Below, in pieces: positions 11,000 to 22,030 of a stretch of 64,000 nt of DNA. Origin of the DNA: Anthostomella pinea (Eukaryota > Ascomycota > Sordariomycetes > Xylariales > Xylariaceae); assembly GCA_963556695.1 (NCBI GenBank), contig CAUWAG010000004.1:3410001-3474000 (forward strand), in the 5' to 3' direction. The translations under genes were made by a program, and so were the position numbers. The notes beneath the pieces were generated by a model. The model searched no databases and was not told the DNA's origin. It was given only the letters and a program-made list of their open reading frames with translations. Position 1 is the stretch's first letter. Each line of letters begins with the position of its first letter.

Positions 11000-11880
11000 A
11001 GTCCCCAGAGCTGGGCATTCACGATGAAGGTGCTTGCGACGGATTGAGAGGGATAATATAGAAGCTGGTCAGGTACTCGAATATGCCCGAGTTCGGAATG
11101 CGGCTGCTGGATGTGGATCTCGAGAGGCCATCCCACAAAGCCCGTCCGATGATGCGCAGTCCCGTGAATAGGTGGGCCTAATCGGAGGCTGAGCTGATGC
11201 CAAAGACAGAAGCCCCGGACAAGCGCCCGGCGGTGGAGTGGAGTTCGGCCAAGCCGTTACCGAAGACGTCGAAACCTCGTGGCAATGGCATCCCCCCACT
11301 GGAGCCTTAAGTCGGCGTCGACCTCTTTTACAGTACCTAAGCTGGTTTCGAGCCGGTATACGGAAGATGGGTTCCTGCCAAATGTGGCATTCAGGTGCTT
11401 CTAGCTGTTGGTAATCGCCCCCGTAAAGCTGGGGAACCCTCCGGGGGCCAGACAGGTGGCGGTCGTCTCGAACTGGCCCGGACCGACGTTGGCGAAGTCG
11501 CTGATACTTTTAAATTTACTACCTCACGGATAATCTGTTGTGGTGAAGTCTAGCTTCTTGTGAATTGAAAAATTGAAAAATTGAAAAGGAGTAGATGATG
11601 AAGCTGAATGTACATGTAACAAAGTCACGGGGCCGGCGAAGACGATTTCCTGTGGGTTCTCGTGCTATCTGAGTATCCGGTGCAAACCGAGCTACTGTAC
11701 GGAGAGGAAGGTCTGGTAGATCAATGAGGTGTAACCCTCACTGTTCCAACTGATCGGGTTTTGGGTCCAATTCTTCCCTGGTACTAGACAACTACGCACT
11801 GCAGCTACCAAAAGCCACCGGTGAAAGGGATCGAACCTAATGCAGTATATACACCGTTTTTGCCACCGTACGTCCACCAC
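11000..11880 (-). pseudogene. Unrecognised gene remnant, minus strand
   Basis: Protein-like minus-strand stretches in changing frames run here. About 11690-11780 reads GKNWTQNPISWNSEGY. About 11285-11502 reads DFANVGPGQFETTATCLAPG, then one TAG, then HLNATFGRNPSSVYRLETS in the same frame. A further frame continues to ~11050. The codon quality and Asn-X-Ser/Thr sites suggest a former, possibly secreted, protein. The in-frame stop and frame changes suggest decay, though unrecognised introns could explain part of it. No family could be named. Confidence 0.35.
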
Positions 11881-12503
11881 TGTCTATCCATTCGTCTGCT
11901 TGCATGGCTTGTGCTTACGCGAGAATCTCCGAACACCTTGCCGCATCCCTGCAGGTGTCAGATATCGCCACCGATGGTGCAATAGTTTCTAGGACCCAAC
12001 TACCCCACACCAGGCGTAACGTGGCTGTCTTAAAAGTTCAACTGACAGTTGACCTCATCCATACCGCTGGATTACGTGCCAAGAGAGATGCCTCTTGTCT
12101 GGAAAGGGATGATCTCGGCCTCATTCGTCTTGAAGAAGTTACACGACAGATCCCATGTGACCGATGACATTGCATCAACCCAGGATTGAGGATAAGCGCA
12201 GAGTGCCGTCCCATCACAAGCCAATCAACATATATGATATCCCTGCGTGGGCTGGATTTAACCGACCCCCTCAAGACTTTGGGAAACGTCGTCGCCCGCT
12301 CATATGGCGCGATTGGCGAAAGTTTGGCCGAACACCTGTCGAGTTGATTGAAGTAAGTAAAAGTGTAAAAGCCACAAGCATCCCATAAAAGAGTCTGGAG
12401 TGCATTCATTTTGATTCCCTTCCAAAATGATATTATAGTCTATCCAGCTCTATATCAAGGTCACTCGCACCTGCAGCCAAGCGCCGGCCAAGTGACAGCC
12501 AAG
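11881..12503. other. Intergenic region upstream of the OPT transporter gene
   Basis: No supported gene. CCCATAAAAGAGTC at 12384-12397 is a weak TATA-like candidate about 115 bases before the OPT start codon. Short open frames on both strands show no domain. Confidence 0.4.
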
Positions 12504-15089
12504 ATGTCTAGCGACAGGGGCACTGAAGCCAAGTTTGCTAGTGCATTGGCGCCAGAGGAGCCAAACCAGACGACTCAGATTCACCAACGACAGCCCAGGT
12601 CAAATGGGTCAATTGACTCCGACGCCGAGAAGGGACCCGGCCATTCCCAGGAGAAGCCCGCGGCGGAAGGTGATGTGAAGGAAAAGCTCGAGGTCGAAGA
12701 AGCCGTCGAGTTCGACGTTGACCTCGAGGATGAGGACGACCCGGAGATCAAGCAGATCCCGCCCGAGGTGAGGCGCATCGTCAGTCTACACGACGACACG
12801 AGCTTGCCCACCCTCACCTTCCGCTACTTCCTGCTGTCCATCATCTTCGTCGTGCCCGGTGCCTTCCTGTCCCAGATCAACAGCTTTCGTACGACCTACG
12901 CGCCCTACTCGGTCTTCTTCGTCCAGATCGCCTCCAACTATGTCGGACTCTGGCTTGCCCGCATTCTGCCCAGACGCCAAGTTCGCATCCCCTTCACCAA
13001 GTCGACCTTCAGTCTGAACCCAGGTCCGTGGTCCATGAAGGAACATGTCCTGGTCACCATTACTGCAGCGTCGGGCGCAAACGGGAACGCAGCCACGACA
13101 GCACTGGCAGTGGGCGAGCTCTACTACAACTCACGTCTTCATCCTGCCGCCGCCATCTTCTTCATGTGGTCCATTGATGCCACGGGCTACGCCTTTGCCG
13201 CGTTTGCGCGTCAGGTTCTACTCTACGAACCAGCATATCCGTGGTTCCAGGCTCTCTGCCAGACGGCGCTGTTCGAGACTCAAAACAGGCAGAACAGAAA
13301 TCCCACACCCGCGGCGAGAAAGCAGATGCGCGTTTTCTGGCTTGTCCTCTTCGCTGTCACTCTGTGGCAGTTTCTGCCAGAATACGCATTTCCTATGCTT
13401 AACAGTATGGCATTTCTTTGCTGGGTTGCACCGAAGAACCCCGTTGCCAACTTCATCGGGTCTGGCCTCGGCGGCATGGGCTTCCTCAACTTGACCTTTG
13501 ACTGGGCGAACGTCAGGTGAGTACTGCCCGTTCAGTAGACATTGTCTCAAGAAGAAGTTCTAAGTCAAAGCCTAGCAATTACAACGCGGGGGTACCGTTG
13601 TTTCTAAGCCCGTGGTGGTCGCAAGTCGTGCTATTCTGCTCCTTCGTCTTGAGCTGCTGGATCCTGCTTCCAGCCGCGAAATGGGGAAACCTAGGTACTT
13701 ATAGTCATTGCCTGATGACCAACCGGGCCTGCACTGCGGATGGCGAAAAGTATCCCATATCTTCGCTGGTCACATCCGGCAGTACTTTCAACCAAACCGC
13801 GTACGATGAGAACGGGCCGATGTACTTGGGGACACATTATCTCTATTCCATTTTCTTCGATTATGCTTCTTACACCAGCGCCTACGCTTGGATTATCTTC
13901 TTCGGCGCCAAGAACATCAAAGACGGCTACACCAAGTTCCGTACTCGACGAAACAACCCGGGACAGGGCATCAATCACCAGTACACCGACCGCCTGAACG
14001 TGCTGATGCGGTCATACAAAGAAGTGCCGCTGTGGTGGTACATCGCTCTCTTCTCTGTCTCCTTTATCTCAATCATGACGATTGTCGGACTCGATTTGCT
14101 GTTCATCCCCTGGTGGACGTACTTCGTCGCCCTGATAACTGGGGGAGCTGTCGTTATCCCTCTGAGCTGGCTCTACGCTGTGAGCAACTTCCAGTTGCCA
14201 ATCGGGACCTTCAATGAGGTGCTCTACGGCACAATGGTCCAGAATCTGAGTACTCATAGGAACCCAATCGGGGCCAACGTAAGTCCCACAGCTAGGAGTC
14301 GTCTCGCATATACTGACCATTTCACCAGGTATACGGCGCGATCGCTGGCGATGCATGGTACAGGGCTCAGTACATGCTCCAGGACCAGAAGATCGGCCAC
14401 TATACCCATGTTCCTCAACGGGCGGTGTTCTTCTCGCAAGTCTTTGGTATCACCCTGGGTGTGCCGATCAACTATGCTGCGATGCGCTGGGTTATCAACA
14501 CGAAGCGCGACTTTCTCGTAGGCGACGTTGAGGACCCAGCGCACATATGGACTGGTCAGAGTCTCACCAGCTCTTTGACGACGGGTGTGCAATACGTCCT
14601 CATTGTGAGTTATACCAACAAAGCCCTATACCGTAAAATAGATTGATATGACTGACAGGTAATTTCAACAAGGGGCCCACGAAGCTCTTCCAACAAGAAC
14701 AGTGGCGGCCCATCCCCTACGCCTTCCTCGCCGGAGCCGTCACGCCAGCCATCATCTACGGTCTCCACCGCCTCTTCCCGCGTGCAAAGTTCCATCTCTG
14801 GAACACGACAATCTTCTTCAGCGGCATGTCGATCTTTTACGGCAATGTCTCGACGGGGTACTTCTCCCGATTCATCGGAGGCTTCGTTGTGATGTACTGG
14901 GCGTATAGGTACAGGTATCAGCTGTGGGCCAAGTACAACTTCATTCTTGCTGCCGCTTTCGACGCAGGCTTCAATCTAAACATGCTGCTGATCTTCCTGA
15001 TCTTTGGAAGTGGAAAGGCCATCACGATGCCCAACTGGTGGGGCAATGACGCGCAGAGTGTCGAGAAATGCTATGCGCTAGAGTCATAG
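12504..15089 (+). CDS. OPT-family oligopeptide transporter
   Basis: Four exons: 12504-13516, 13576-14278, 14329-14604, 14673-15089, encoding 802 residues. Introns are 59, 50 and 68 nt with GT..AG ends and CTGAC branch sites, and all junctions keep frame. OPT proteins are proton-coupled plasma- or organelle-membrane carriers for small peptides, glutathione or metal chelates. Family marks include SLNPGPWSMKEHVLVT, NLTFDWANVSNYNAG across junction 1, GDAWYRAQYMLQDQKIGHYT, and PNWWGN near the C-terminus; many hydrophobic segments match 12-16 helices. The first ~90 residues form an acidic, hydrophilic cytosolic tail. The start at 12504 (CCAAGATGTC context) is preferred over the ATG at 12411, which would add 31 residues of non-homologous-looking leader. 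The substrate cannot be read from sequence. The gene looks intact. Confidence 0.93.
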
Positions 15090-15354
15090 CTATGCTGGGT
15101 AGAGCCATGAATATCAATAGTGTGACATCGAGTCTTTGAGTATATTGTCCTGGATCCTGCTCTACCTGTATTCCTACACCTGTCTAGTACATCACCACGG
15201 GGAGACGTGCGACGTGTCCCAGCCGCTGGTACATCCGCCCGTTCACCACTCGACCCCGACCGAGTCTCTGGGAACTCAGACACGCGACTCGCAGGCGCGC
15301 AACCTCCTGGCTTGCTACGCCGAATTGCTAGTGTCCATTACCTTGACTTTTGCT

Positions 15355-15757
15355 TCATTTGCCGGGTTTCTCATGCTCCGGGATCCGCCAAGCTGTTCTT
15401 GTATGTGCAAAGAGGACATTCCGGGTTGGTGCACCCTCTTGCAGGTCTCGCCGCACCTGCTTTGTCAAGATCCTCCAACCCGCGTCCGACGTCTTGTCAC
15501 TCTTGTCTGGGCCAGGCGACATGGTCCTTGCCGGCGGCCTCCTCACCCAGCAGCTCGCCCACAAAGGCGGCTATCTTTATCAGGGGTAGACGAGTGTCAG
15601 TTCCTGTACCGCGGGGAACATCGGGGTGGGCGATGCTTGGAGGCCCTACCTTGGGGGGTTCGGGCACGAGTCTGGACTCCGGGGTGACCGCGGCGGTTGC
15701 GGCGCATGCGAGGACACAGCTCTGTGCCCGCTGCGCTCGCCACGCGATCACCATGGG
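15355..15757 (-). pseudogene. Decayed paralogue of the adjacent cysteine-rich secreted protein
   Basis: The minus strand retains the end of the signal-peptide exon (LACAATAAVTPESRL versus LACTATATVALKPRL in the neighbour). It also retains an intron-like gap and second-exon pieces: GELLGEEAAGKDHVA against the neighbour's AEEEGGKSYLA, RCGETCK against QCGAEC, and GCTNPECPLCTYKNS against SACTGTECPICTDKGS. These pieces are in three different frames with an early stop, and the initiating region does not give a good signal peptide. It therefore reads as a pseudogene, although a rearranged splice pattern is not fully excluded. Confidence 0.6.
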
Positions 15758-16138
15758 ATGCGACCTGCTGTGACGAGCTATCTACACTCCTTGGTGAAAT
15801 ATCAGACACCGTTGACCTGTTTAGGATTTGTAACGCCCACATAATGGATCAGCCTTTCCAAGTTGCGCATCATCTCAAGGTGTACGTAGGTACTAGGTAA
15901 ATATGATGAACCTAGTGCTCCACGAATAGACGATTTATTTCTGTGCTTACGAATGTAATGATAATATGACGCCGAGTCTTTTGTCTATTGTCTTGAGTCC
16001 TGATCCTACACTTGTCTATCTAATAATACATCACGTGGCGACCTGCAAGGAATATCATCCCACCGGAACAGCAGCCATCGACATACCTGCCCCGTCCGTC
16101 CACCCTTGGCTCACGACCACCAGTCCCAGGATTTAATA
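15758..16138. other. Spacer between the two secreted-protein units
   Basis: It contains the former upstream region of the decayed copy and the 3' flank of the intact copy, including the duplicated flank at 15966-16040. No gene is seen. Confidence 0.5.
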
Positions 16139-16557
16139 TCACGATTTATCCTGTTGACACCGATGCTTCTTGTCGAACGAGCCCTTGTCCGTGCAGATAG
16201 GGCATTCCGTGCCGGTACATGCGGACCGGCCCGCTATGGTGTCCAACATGGGGTGGCATTCGGCGCCGCACTGGTCCTGCGAAAGCATGTCTTCGGCCAA
16301 CTTCGCTAAATAGCTCTTCCCGCCTTCCTCCTCGGCCACGCTGGGTTGGAAATTGTAGCCCACATGTTCCTTTAGCTAAGCCGGAGGTTAGACAGGTATA
16401 ATTTCGCACCAGATGGGGAGGCCGGGGGGGGGGGGGGGGGGGGGGCGGGTTGTAAATCAGTTAGTCAGTGAGGTCTTACGAGTCTGGGCTTCAGGGCGAC
16501 GGTGGCCGTTGCGGTGCACGCGAGGGCGCTTGCAGAGAGCAGTAGCGAGAGCTTCAT
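16139..16557 (-). CDS. Small secreted cysteine-rich protein (effector-like)
   Basis: Exon 1 is 16557-16480 (26 codons) and exon 2 is 16375-16139, separated by a 104-nt phase-0 intron (GTAAGA..CTAAC..TTAG). The product is 104 residues. MKLSLLLSASALACTATAT is a signal peptide. The mature chain has six cysteines in the pattern QCGAEC..SACTGTECPIC..HRC, suggesting three disulfides and a compact extracellular fold. It ends KHRCQQDKS. The intron holds an uninterrupted run of 22 C on the coding strand. A tandem, decayed copy lies just downstream (15355-15757), showing the family has duplicated. Size, Cys content and location near transposon-rich DNA fit a candidate effector. No named family is recognised, and function is inferred only. 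Confidence 0.7.
16424..16445 (+). repeat. Poly(G)22 tract inside an intron
   Basis: A run of 22 G on the plus strand (C on the coding strand) lies inside the intron of the cysteine-rich secreted protein gene. Its exact length is uncertain because such runs are poorly sequenced. Confidence 0.9.
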
Positions 16558-17115
16558 GGTGGGGTTTTGGATGTATTGGGTGGTCTATGGTGGCTTGTTT
16601 GATTGATTGATTAAGTGGGATGTATGTGCGTTTTGTGTTGACTTGCAAGATCTAGTCCGCCCACCCTCAGTCGGGATGCGCTGCCTTCTGATAGATGCTC
16701 GAGGGAAACGTGTACATAGCACGTCTCTCATGTATGATGTAGGGCTTGCCACTCGTTCGGAGTTCCCGAAGATCTATTCTTCTATATGCTTTTAATGGCA
16801 GGCTACGAGGATGCTGGGTGCCTGCGTTGGATCATGATGTGGATGACGGGACTGAGGGGTGGGGTTTGGGAGACCCATTCATACCCCTGGGTTTGGATCC
16901 TGACGTTTAACATAAGCATCTGATCCAGTTTGCCACTCTAAAGATGGGATGCTCCTAAGGCAGCTTTGACATGGCCATTTTTCCTTCTTCTTCTTTTTAA
17001 CTGGGCGATCAAGGCCTTATAGGGCTATGGGGTTATGGGCACGCATTATTATTTATATCCTTCGGGAAGAAGTATTGATTATTACTAGACTAATTGGAAC
17101 CCTTTCTTGGTAGCC

Positions 17116-17217
17116 ATGGACTTTTTGTCTTTCACCATCGGCCTGCTCATTGGACTGGGCGCATACGCTTTAGACTTCGAGTCTGAGGTAGGAGGGATTT
17201 CTCCTGTATCGATCTAG
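17116..17217 (+). CDS. Short ORF with signal-peptide-like N-terminus
   Basis: Thirty-three codons from ATG (context TAGCCATGG) to TAG. The first ~18 residues are hydrophobic with no charged residue after Asp2, followed by LDFESE. It may be exon 1 of a lost secreted protein, with GTAGGA at 17188 as a possible donor. On its own it is too short to be convincing. Confidence 0.2.
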   Translation: MDFLSFTIGLLIGLGAYALDFESEVGGISPVSI

Positions 17218-17250
17218 TTGGTCCCGCTGACCCCGCCAATAATTGCCTGG

Positions 17251-17298
17251 TGCATTCTCGCCTCCCTGCATTCTCGCCTCCCTGCATTCTCGCCTCCC
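17251..17298 (+). repeat. 16-bp tandem repeat, three perfect copies
   Basis: TGCATTCTCGCCTCCC is repeated exactly three times without spacers (17251, 17267, 17283). It is a minisatellite candidate. Confidence 0.9.
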
Positions 17299-17448
17299 TT
17301 GGAGTGGTGGACTTGTAGGTAACCACAGTAGGGAATCATTGCAGAATATTTCGGTATCCGGGAAAGCCGGCTGTGTGGTGCTGCTGCCTGAAAAAGCAGG
17401 CTAGCATGTGGAGAATAGGCCGGTGAGCGACTGACAGTCCCTCGTCGA

Positions 17449-18156
17449 TCAAGTTTTCTGCAAGATCTGAACATGTTTGTGCTCTAAGCATGTATTGAGG
17501 TTGGCCTCTTGGTCACATACGGCGTAGAGCTTCTGCGTGACAGATGTGAGAGTCCAAGAGATGCAAAGCTTGAGGTCGTTCAAAAGTCTTGGCATCATCA
17601 AGAAATCAGCAGCATGATAGATGTTGATGAAGGCCCGCAGAAGCTTTTGTTGGTCTCCAAGATCGTTCTCCAGGGATGCTCTGACTGCTAGACACCCTGA
17701 GACTGTCAGCAAATTTGCATCATAAGGATTTCTAATGTCCCAATGACTTACAACCTCCGCAGGCGTAGTCAAGGCATAATCTGACGGCGCCGTCATCGAG
17801 CTTTGACAGTTGAACAAGCCCCGTGTAGGTTTCATAGCATCAGAAGCAGTCTCACTAGAAGAGACAATGCCAAGGCATTGAATGTCCCATTTAGTTCGAA
17901 ATCATTAGCAAATGCAGCAAGGAAGGAAAAAGAACCTCTGGACCAAACGGACTTGTAAGTAGCGTATGTGTTATCACGAGTCATGATAGTCGCGTCGATT
18001 ATACTCCAGGCTGTCAGAGTGGGCACCACCGATTGCTTGGATCCCGCCATATCTAGGGTGGTATCGCGTTACCAAGAGTGGCCCGTCATTGTCGGTTTGC
18101 TCTAAGTTCGCTTTCATTCTTGCGCGGAGTCGCGAGGTCGCCAGTTGCTCAGCCAA
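17449..18156 (-). pseudogene. BTB/POZ-domain protein remnant
   Basis: Reading the minus strand, 18050-17832 contains IIDATIMTRDNTYATYKSVW then SRGSFSFLAAFANDFE, which follows the BTB/POZ pattern of fungal proteins (SDxxI..TYxVHKSV..SRSxFFxAAF). After a frame change, 17700-17449 gives FINIYHAADFLMMPRLLNDL, matching the later BTB helices where a pathway like xVYxLADKYxxPxLxxL is usual. GTAAGT at about 17747 and ACAGTCTCAG at about 17695 may mark an old intron, but removing it leaves stops. The key His of VHKSV is Tyr. BTB proteins act as dimerisation or cullin-adaptor modules; here the frame breaks argue for a decayed gene. Missed introns are the alternative. Confidence 0.45.
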
Positions 18157-19500
18157 TGTAGGCTATGAGACCTTTAGTGTTGAGTGCGAAGGGCAATACG
18201 TGCCGGACGACGTTATTCTAGTCTAGTCGTGGGTAGCTAACGCCTGTTGGACGTGTATTGGGTGAACAATCATCAAGATGAGTGGAAAAGCAGTACGCGG
18301 GCGTTAAGAGAAGGGGACAGATAAAGTGAAACAACACTCCAATAAGGGAGACACTGCATCGCTGTCATACTGGAATACTGCCAAGTCCAAGGGAGGGTGT
18401 CTCGATAGTACTTCTGCTGTTGACTGAGCGTCGAAACAGGCTATCGAATAATGGGCGGGACACCTCTGTTTTGCTACTTTATAGAGAGAGCCCAGGCTTT
18501 TCTCGGTCGACTTTCACATTGGTTACCCGTGTGATCGTCATATACCAGTTAGGAAACGTGGGCTTGCCGCAGCAACATACACCTCTAGTTAGTCCTTGAA
18601 CATATCCCTTACCAGACTTACGACACTGATTCTAATCAAAGAAACTCTTGGACAATGAGAAAAGAGAAATGTGGATCTAACCACTCTGGCTATCGTGGCC
18701 TACGCTCCGCGAAAACATAAGGTCTTGACTGACAGCCCATGACTCTTCGTCTGGTCGATGAACCAATCTGCACAGTTCGCATACCTACACATCAAGCATC
18801 GCCTGGCAAGCACCTGGCGTCAATATTGACATCAAGCGTTGGCACGCAGTATCATATTATTCCGCAATCAATGAGAAAGACCCAACAGCAAGCTTCATAG
18901 GCCGTCCGGTCACCGCATGCGAATATTCGTAAGGGCCTCGATGGCGATAACCCGCTAACCATTCTTCAACTCAAAAGCTCCAGACACCCCAATGACGACC
19001 CAGCTTGAGCTTTCCGTATAAGCTCGAACACACAGAAGCTCTTGTGGCAAAACAGCTGCATGCCTTGCCAATAGCTAGACTTGGTATATATACGCCGACA
19101 CTCCGCGCGACACTCTGGCTAGTCTTCCTAATTCGACCCTTCGAAGCATAGTTCGCCCATACCCATATCCACGCCAACCAGACTCCCTTCATGGGCGTTA
19201 AAATACTCGTCCATGGCCATCGCCGGGCTCTCATCGGCTGGTATGGAATAACGCACTATCGCAACACCACGAAATAATGAGGCTCCCCTTACCGCCAATC
19301 CTCCGGGGTCACCTGGCCTGGCTGGATTCGGCAGCCAGACGATAAGCCACAACATGGGAGGAAGATCGAGAGCAGGACCAGCCGTGTCGTCAAAAACAAC
19401 CCAATCCTAATGTGTCCCGCTCTGCAAGCCAACCCAAAATCACCTCGATAACAACACCGTCCACCGTGAGAAGCACTAACCTTACACAGCCGGCGGTGCA
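18157..19500. other. Intergenic region, no supported gene
   Basis: Ordinary composition. Minus-strand frames at 18971-19234 and 19128-19355 overlap each other and carry no recognisable domain. A GC-rich simple-sequence patch (GGGGGCGGGGGCGGGGGC) sits at 19505-19522 just before the AT-rich block. Confidence 0.4.
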
Positions 19501-21816
19501 ACTGGGGGGCGGGGGCGGGGGCGGCCGGGGCTATTATATTTTGTTTATTGCGTCGGAGCGGAAAGCATATAGTCGTTTACGAATTGTCGGATGTTATCGT
19601 CAGACTCCTAGTCCTTGCGCGGTTTGCCCGGAAAGTGGTCTGGTTCTGTCTTTGTAGTAATCTCTTCCGGGACGGAACTAAACAGCTTTATTATACTAGG
19701 CCAATTTACACTATTATCCGTCGCGCACTCCGCAGCAAGTTTGTAAAGATCTATGTCTAGGTTTAGCCACAATGGAGCTGGGTTAGCGGTACTAAAGTAG
19801 CCGTAATAGCTTCGTATAACTTGCGAAAAGTCTTAGTAAGTGGCCGCATTAACGCCTAACTATGGAGGACGCTCGAGTCTTAACGATTCGCTTACCAATC
19901 TTATGTCTCGAATATTCTCGATTAGTATGCATGTATCGAAATGAAAAGGTTAGCATGGCTTAAACAAGTGTAGGAATCCTTACAAAGTACCTCTTATAAT
20001 AACGTTATTTTTGACTTCTTTAAAATTAATAAGTCTTATTATCGGTACTAGTTTATATTTATGTTCGTCGCGTTTATTAATTATTATTATAAAGTAAGTT
20101 AATTTCATAAACAAATAAGCGTTTTATTATACTTTTTTTTTCCGTTCGTAATATTACTATAATATATTTAAATATGTCTCGTTAATAATTATAACCTTTC
20201 TATACTTTTTAGATCTTATATAAGCTAAGAAAGAAAGGGTTAGAATATAAAATATCGCGGTTAATATTAAACATACTTATTTGCGTCGCTGCTTTTTAAA
20301 AATATAAACTCGCTTAAAAATCATCTGCTACCGGCTTATTTACCACCGTTTTTAAGGCAGGTGTCGTATTATTACCTCTGTATAACTTGTTTAATAAATT
20401 CGTTATATTTATAACTATATATACTATTATATTATAAGATTAATTCTTATAAAAAGCTATTAAAACCCCCAAAGAAAAGATTATAAAATTATAACAACGG
20501 AATTTTATTAAAAACTTTCGGTTCGGTACAAGTATGCCGCTTATCCGTTTAGATATATCCGTTATAAAGTCTTTTAAACTTTTACTTTAAATAAATTTCA
20601 TGACGAGGTAAAACCGTCTTTATATTAAGTAACGGAATAATATGTTATTAAGCGTTAATATATTTTATGAATGGATAATTAGCTTAGTAATATACGTTAT
20701 ACGGTAAAAAATTTTAACTACGTTTTAACTGCGGGTAAAATGAGTTAATAAGTTATTGAAAATTAATAACCTTTATTAAACTAATATTTTTCTCAATTAA
20801 TAAGGTTTATATTGCTTTTATTTACGTAATTAACTACGAACTGTTAAAATATTCGAGATAATCGATATCGAAACTTTTGAAATTTTAAATTTTACTACTT
20901 GTACCTCTTAGTAGCAGGTCTTTACTAATAAACTTTTAAAAGTCCGGTTCGAATATGTTTTTAATAAGCTACGAAGCTTAGATAAAAGTTTAAGCTGTTA
21001 GCTTAACTTTATATAGGAATATAGTTTTACGAGATTTAAAAATCGCAATAAGGACAACTTTTTAGAATTTATTTTTTAATACGACCAATATATTCGGTGA
21101 CCGTTTATTTCAGAATTTATAAATATTATTTAATCGACACTACTACTATTATTAAAGGTGTTAATATGTGCGTATTATTATTATTAAAAGGGTTAAAAAC
21201 CAAGCTATTAATTATAAAATGTAACAAATAAAGAAGTTTTAAAGTTATAATCTCGAAAGTAACAAGCTTGAGTTAAAATAAAATAAAAAATTTGGTCGAA
21301 GGTATATAATGCGAATTTTATTATATTGCTTACAGATGGCGGGTGATTCTTCCATTGGCTGAAAGCATGTGAAAACAAGGAAAGCTTGTGTAGTTGCATG
21401 AAAGCTCCATTGTCCGGCCTGCGGGTCCTTGTACCAGAATCTTATATGTAAACGGTCATCGCCACGACAGCTTAGCAAGTAAGAAAAACCAACCTTCCCT
21501 TCTTAACACATGTTACTAGTACGAACGCACCGGTAATAGTCGGCATTTTACATCTTAAAGCAGTATTTATAATAGTACAAAAAAGTCGCCTACCGATTTA
21601 ACAGCTAGGTGTAATTCTTAAAACCTTACGGCTATTTAAGTAATAAATTATTAAGTTATAATAATAACTAAGAGCTTAAAAAGTTTATCGTATGACAGGC
21701 TACATATCGGTATAAAATACTGCGGTATTAACTTACTTTTAACGGGTTTTATTAATTTAAACCTAATTAACTTAATTAAAAGCATAATTTAACTTAACTT
21801 GATTAATTCGAGGTTA

Positions 21817-22030
21817 TGTGACGGCCTGCATAGACCTTCCCACATGACAAGCGGATACTACCCAATAGGGGAAGGATCTGACCAGAGGATCCCCTTAAAG
21901 GGGCAACCTCCCACTGTACCTATCTCTCTCTCTCTCTTCCTTTCCTCTCTAGTCTTGATATTCTCATCAATAGAGTAATAGCTGCTTACTGCCGGCCATG
22001 TCCCAGCTCCTCAGTACGCTCGCCGTGACA
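21817..22030 (+). mobile_element. Solo LTR, 214 bp, target duplication GGTTA
   Basis: It begins TGTGACGGCCTGC and ends CTCGCCGTGACA, so the ends are TG..CA with a 9-bp near-inverted terminal match. GGTTA flanks it exactly on both sides (21812-21816, 22031-22035). A second copy of the same family is at 51860-52071 in the same orientation. Composition is normal although the host DNA is AT-rich, so it was inserted after, or escaped, the mutation of its surroundings. Confidence 0.88.

Larger units (their letters stand above)
15121..16557. repeat. Tandem duplication (~0.8 kb unit) carrying a secreted protein gene
   Basis: Two related units lie in the same orientation. The 3' flank at 15121-15215 (TCGAGTCTT..ACACCTGTCTAGTACATCACC) matches 15966-16040 (CCGAGTCTT..ACACTTGTCTATCTAATAATACATCACG). 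The coding part at 15666-15712 (CGAGTCTGGACTCCGGGGTG) matches 16479-16525 (CGAGTCTGGGCTTCAGGGCG). The spacing is about 810-850 bases, so gene and flank were duplicated together. Divergence is substantial, so the event is not recent. Confidence 0.7.
16558..17448. other. Intergenic region; possible orphan signal-peptide exon at 17116
   Basis: No full gene is supported. At 17116-17217 a 33-codon frame opens with MDFLSFTIGLLIGLGAYALD, which looks like a signal peptide or membrane anchor. GTAGGA follows after GAG at 17188, but no matching downstream exon was found. Three perfect 16-bp tandem copies (TGCATTCTCGCCTCCC) occupy 17251-17298. Confidence 0.45.

Noticed and set aside
12411..12503. Upstream ATG extending the OPT transporter by 31 residues
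   Set aside because: The ATG at 12504 has a better context, and the extension (rich in promoter-like sequence) does not resemble the hydrophilic OPT N-terminus.
17251..17298. Three identical 16-bp units considered as a CRISPR-like array
   Set aside because: There are no spacers between the units and the genome is fungal; it is a short tandem repeat.
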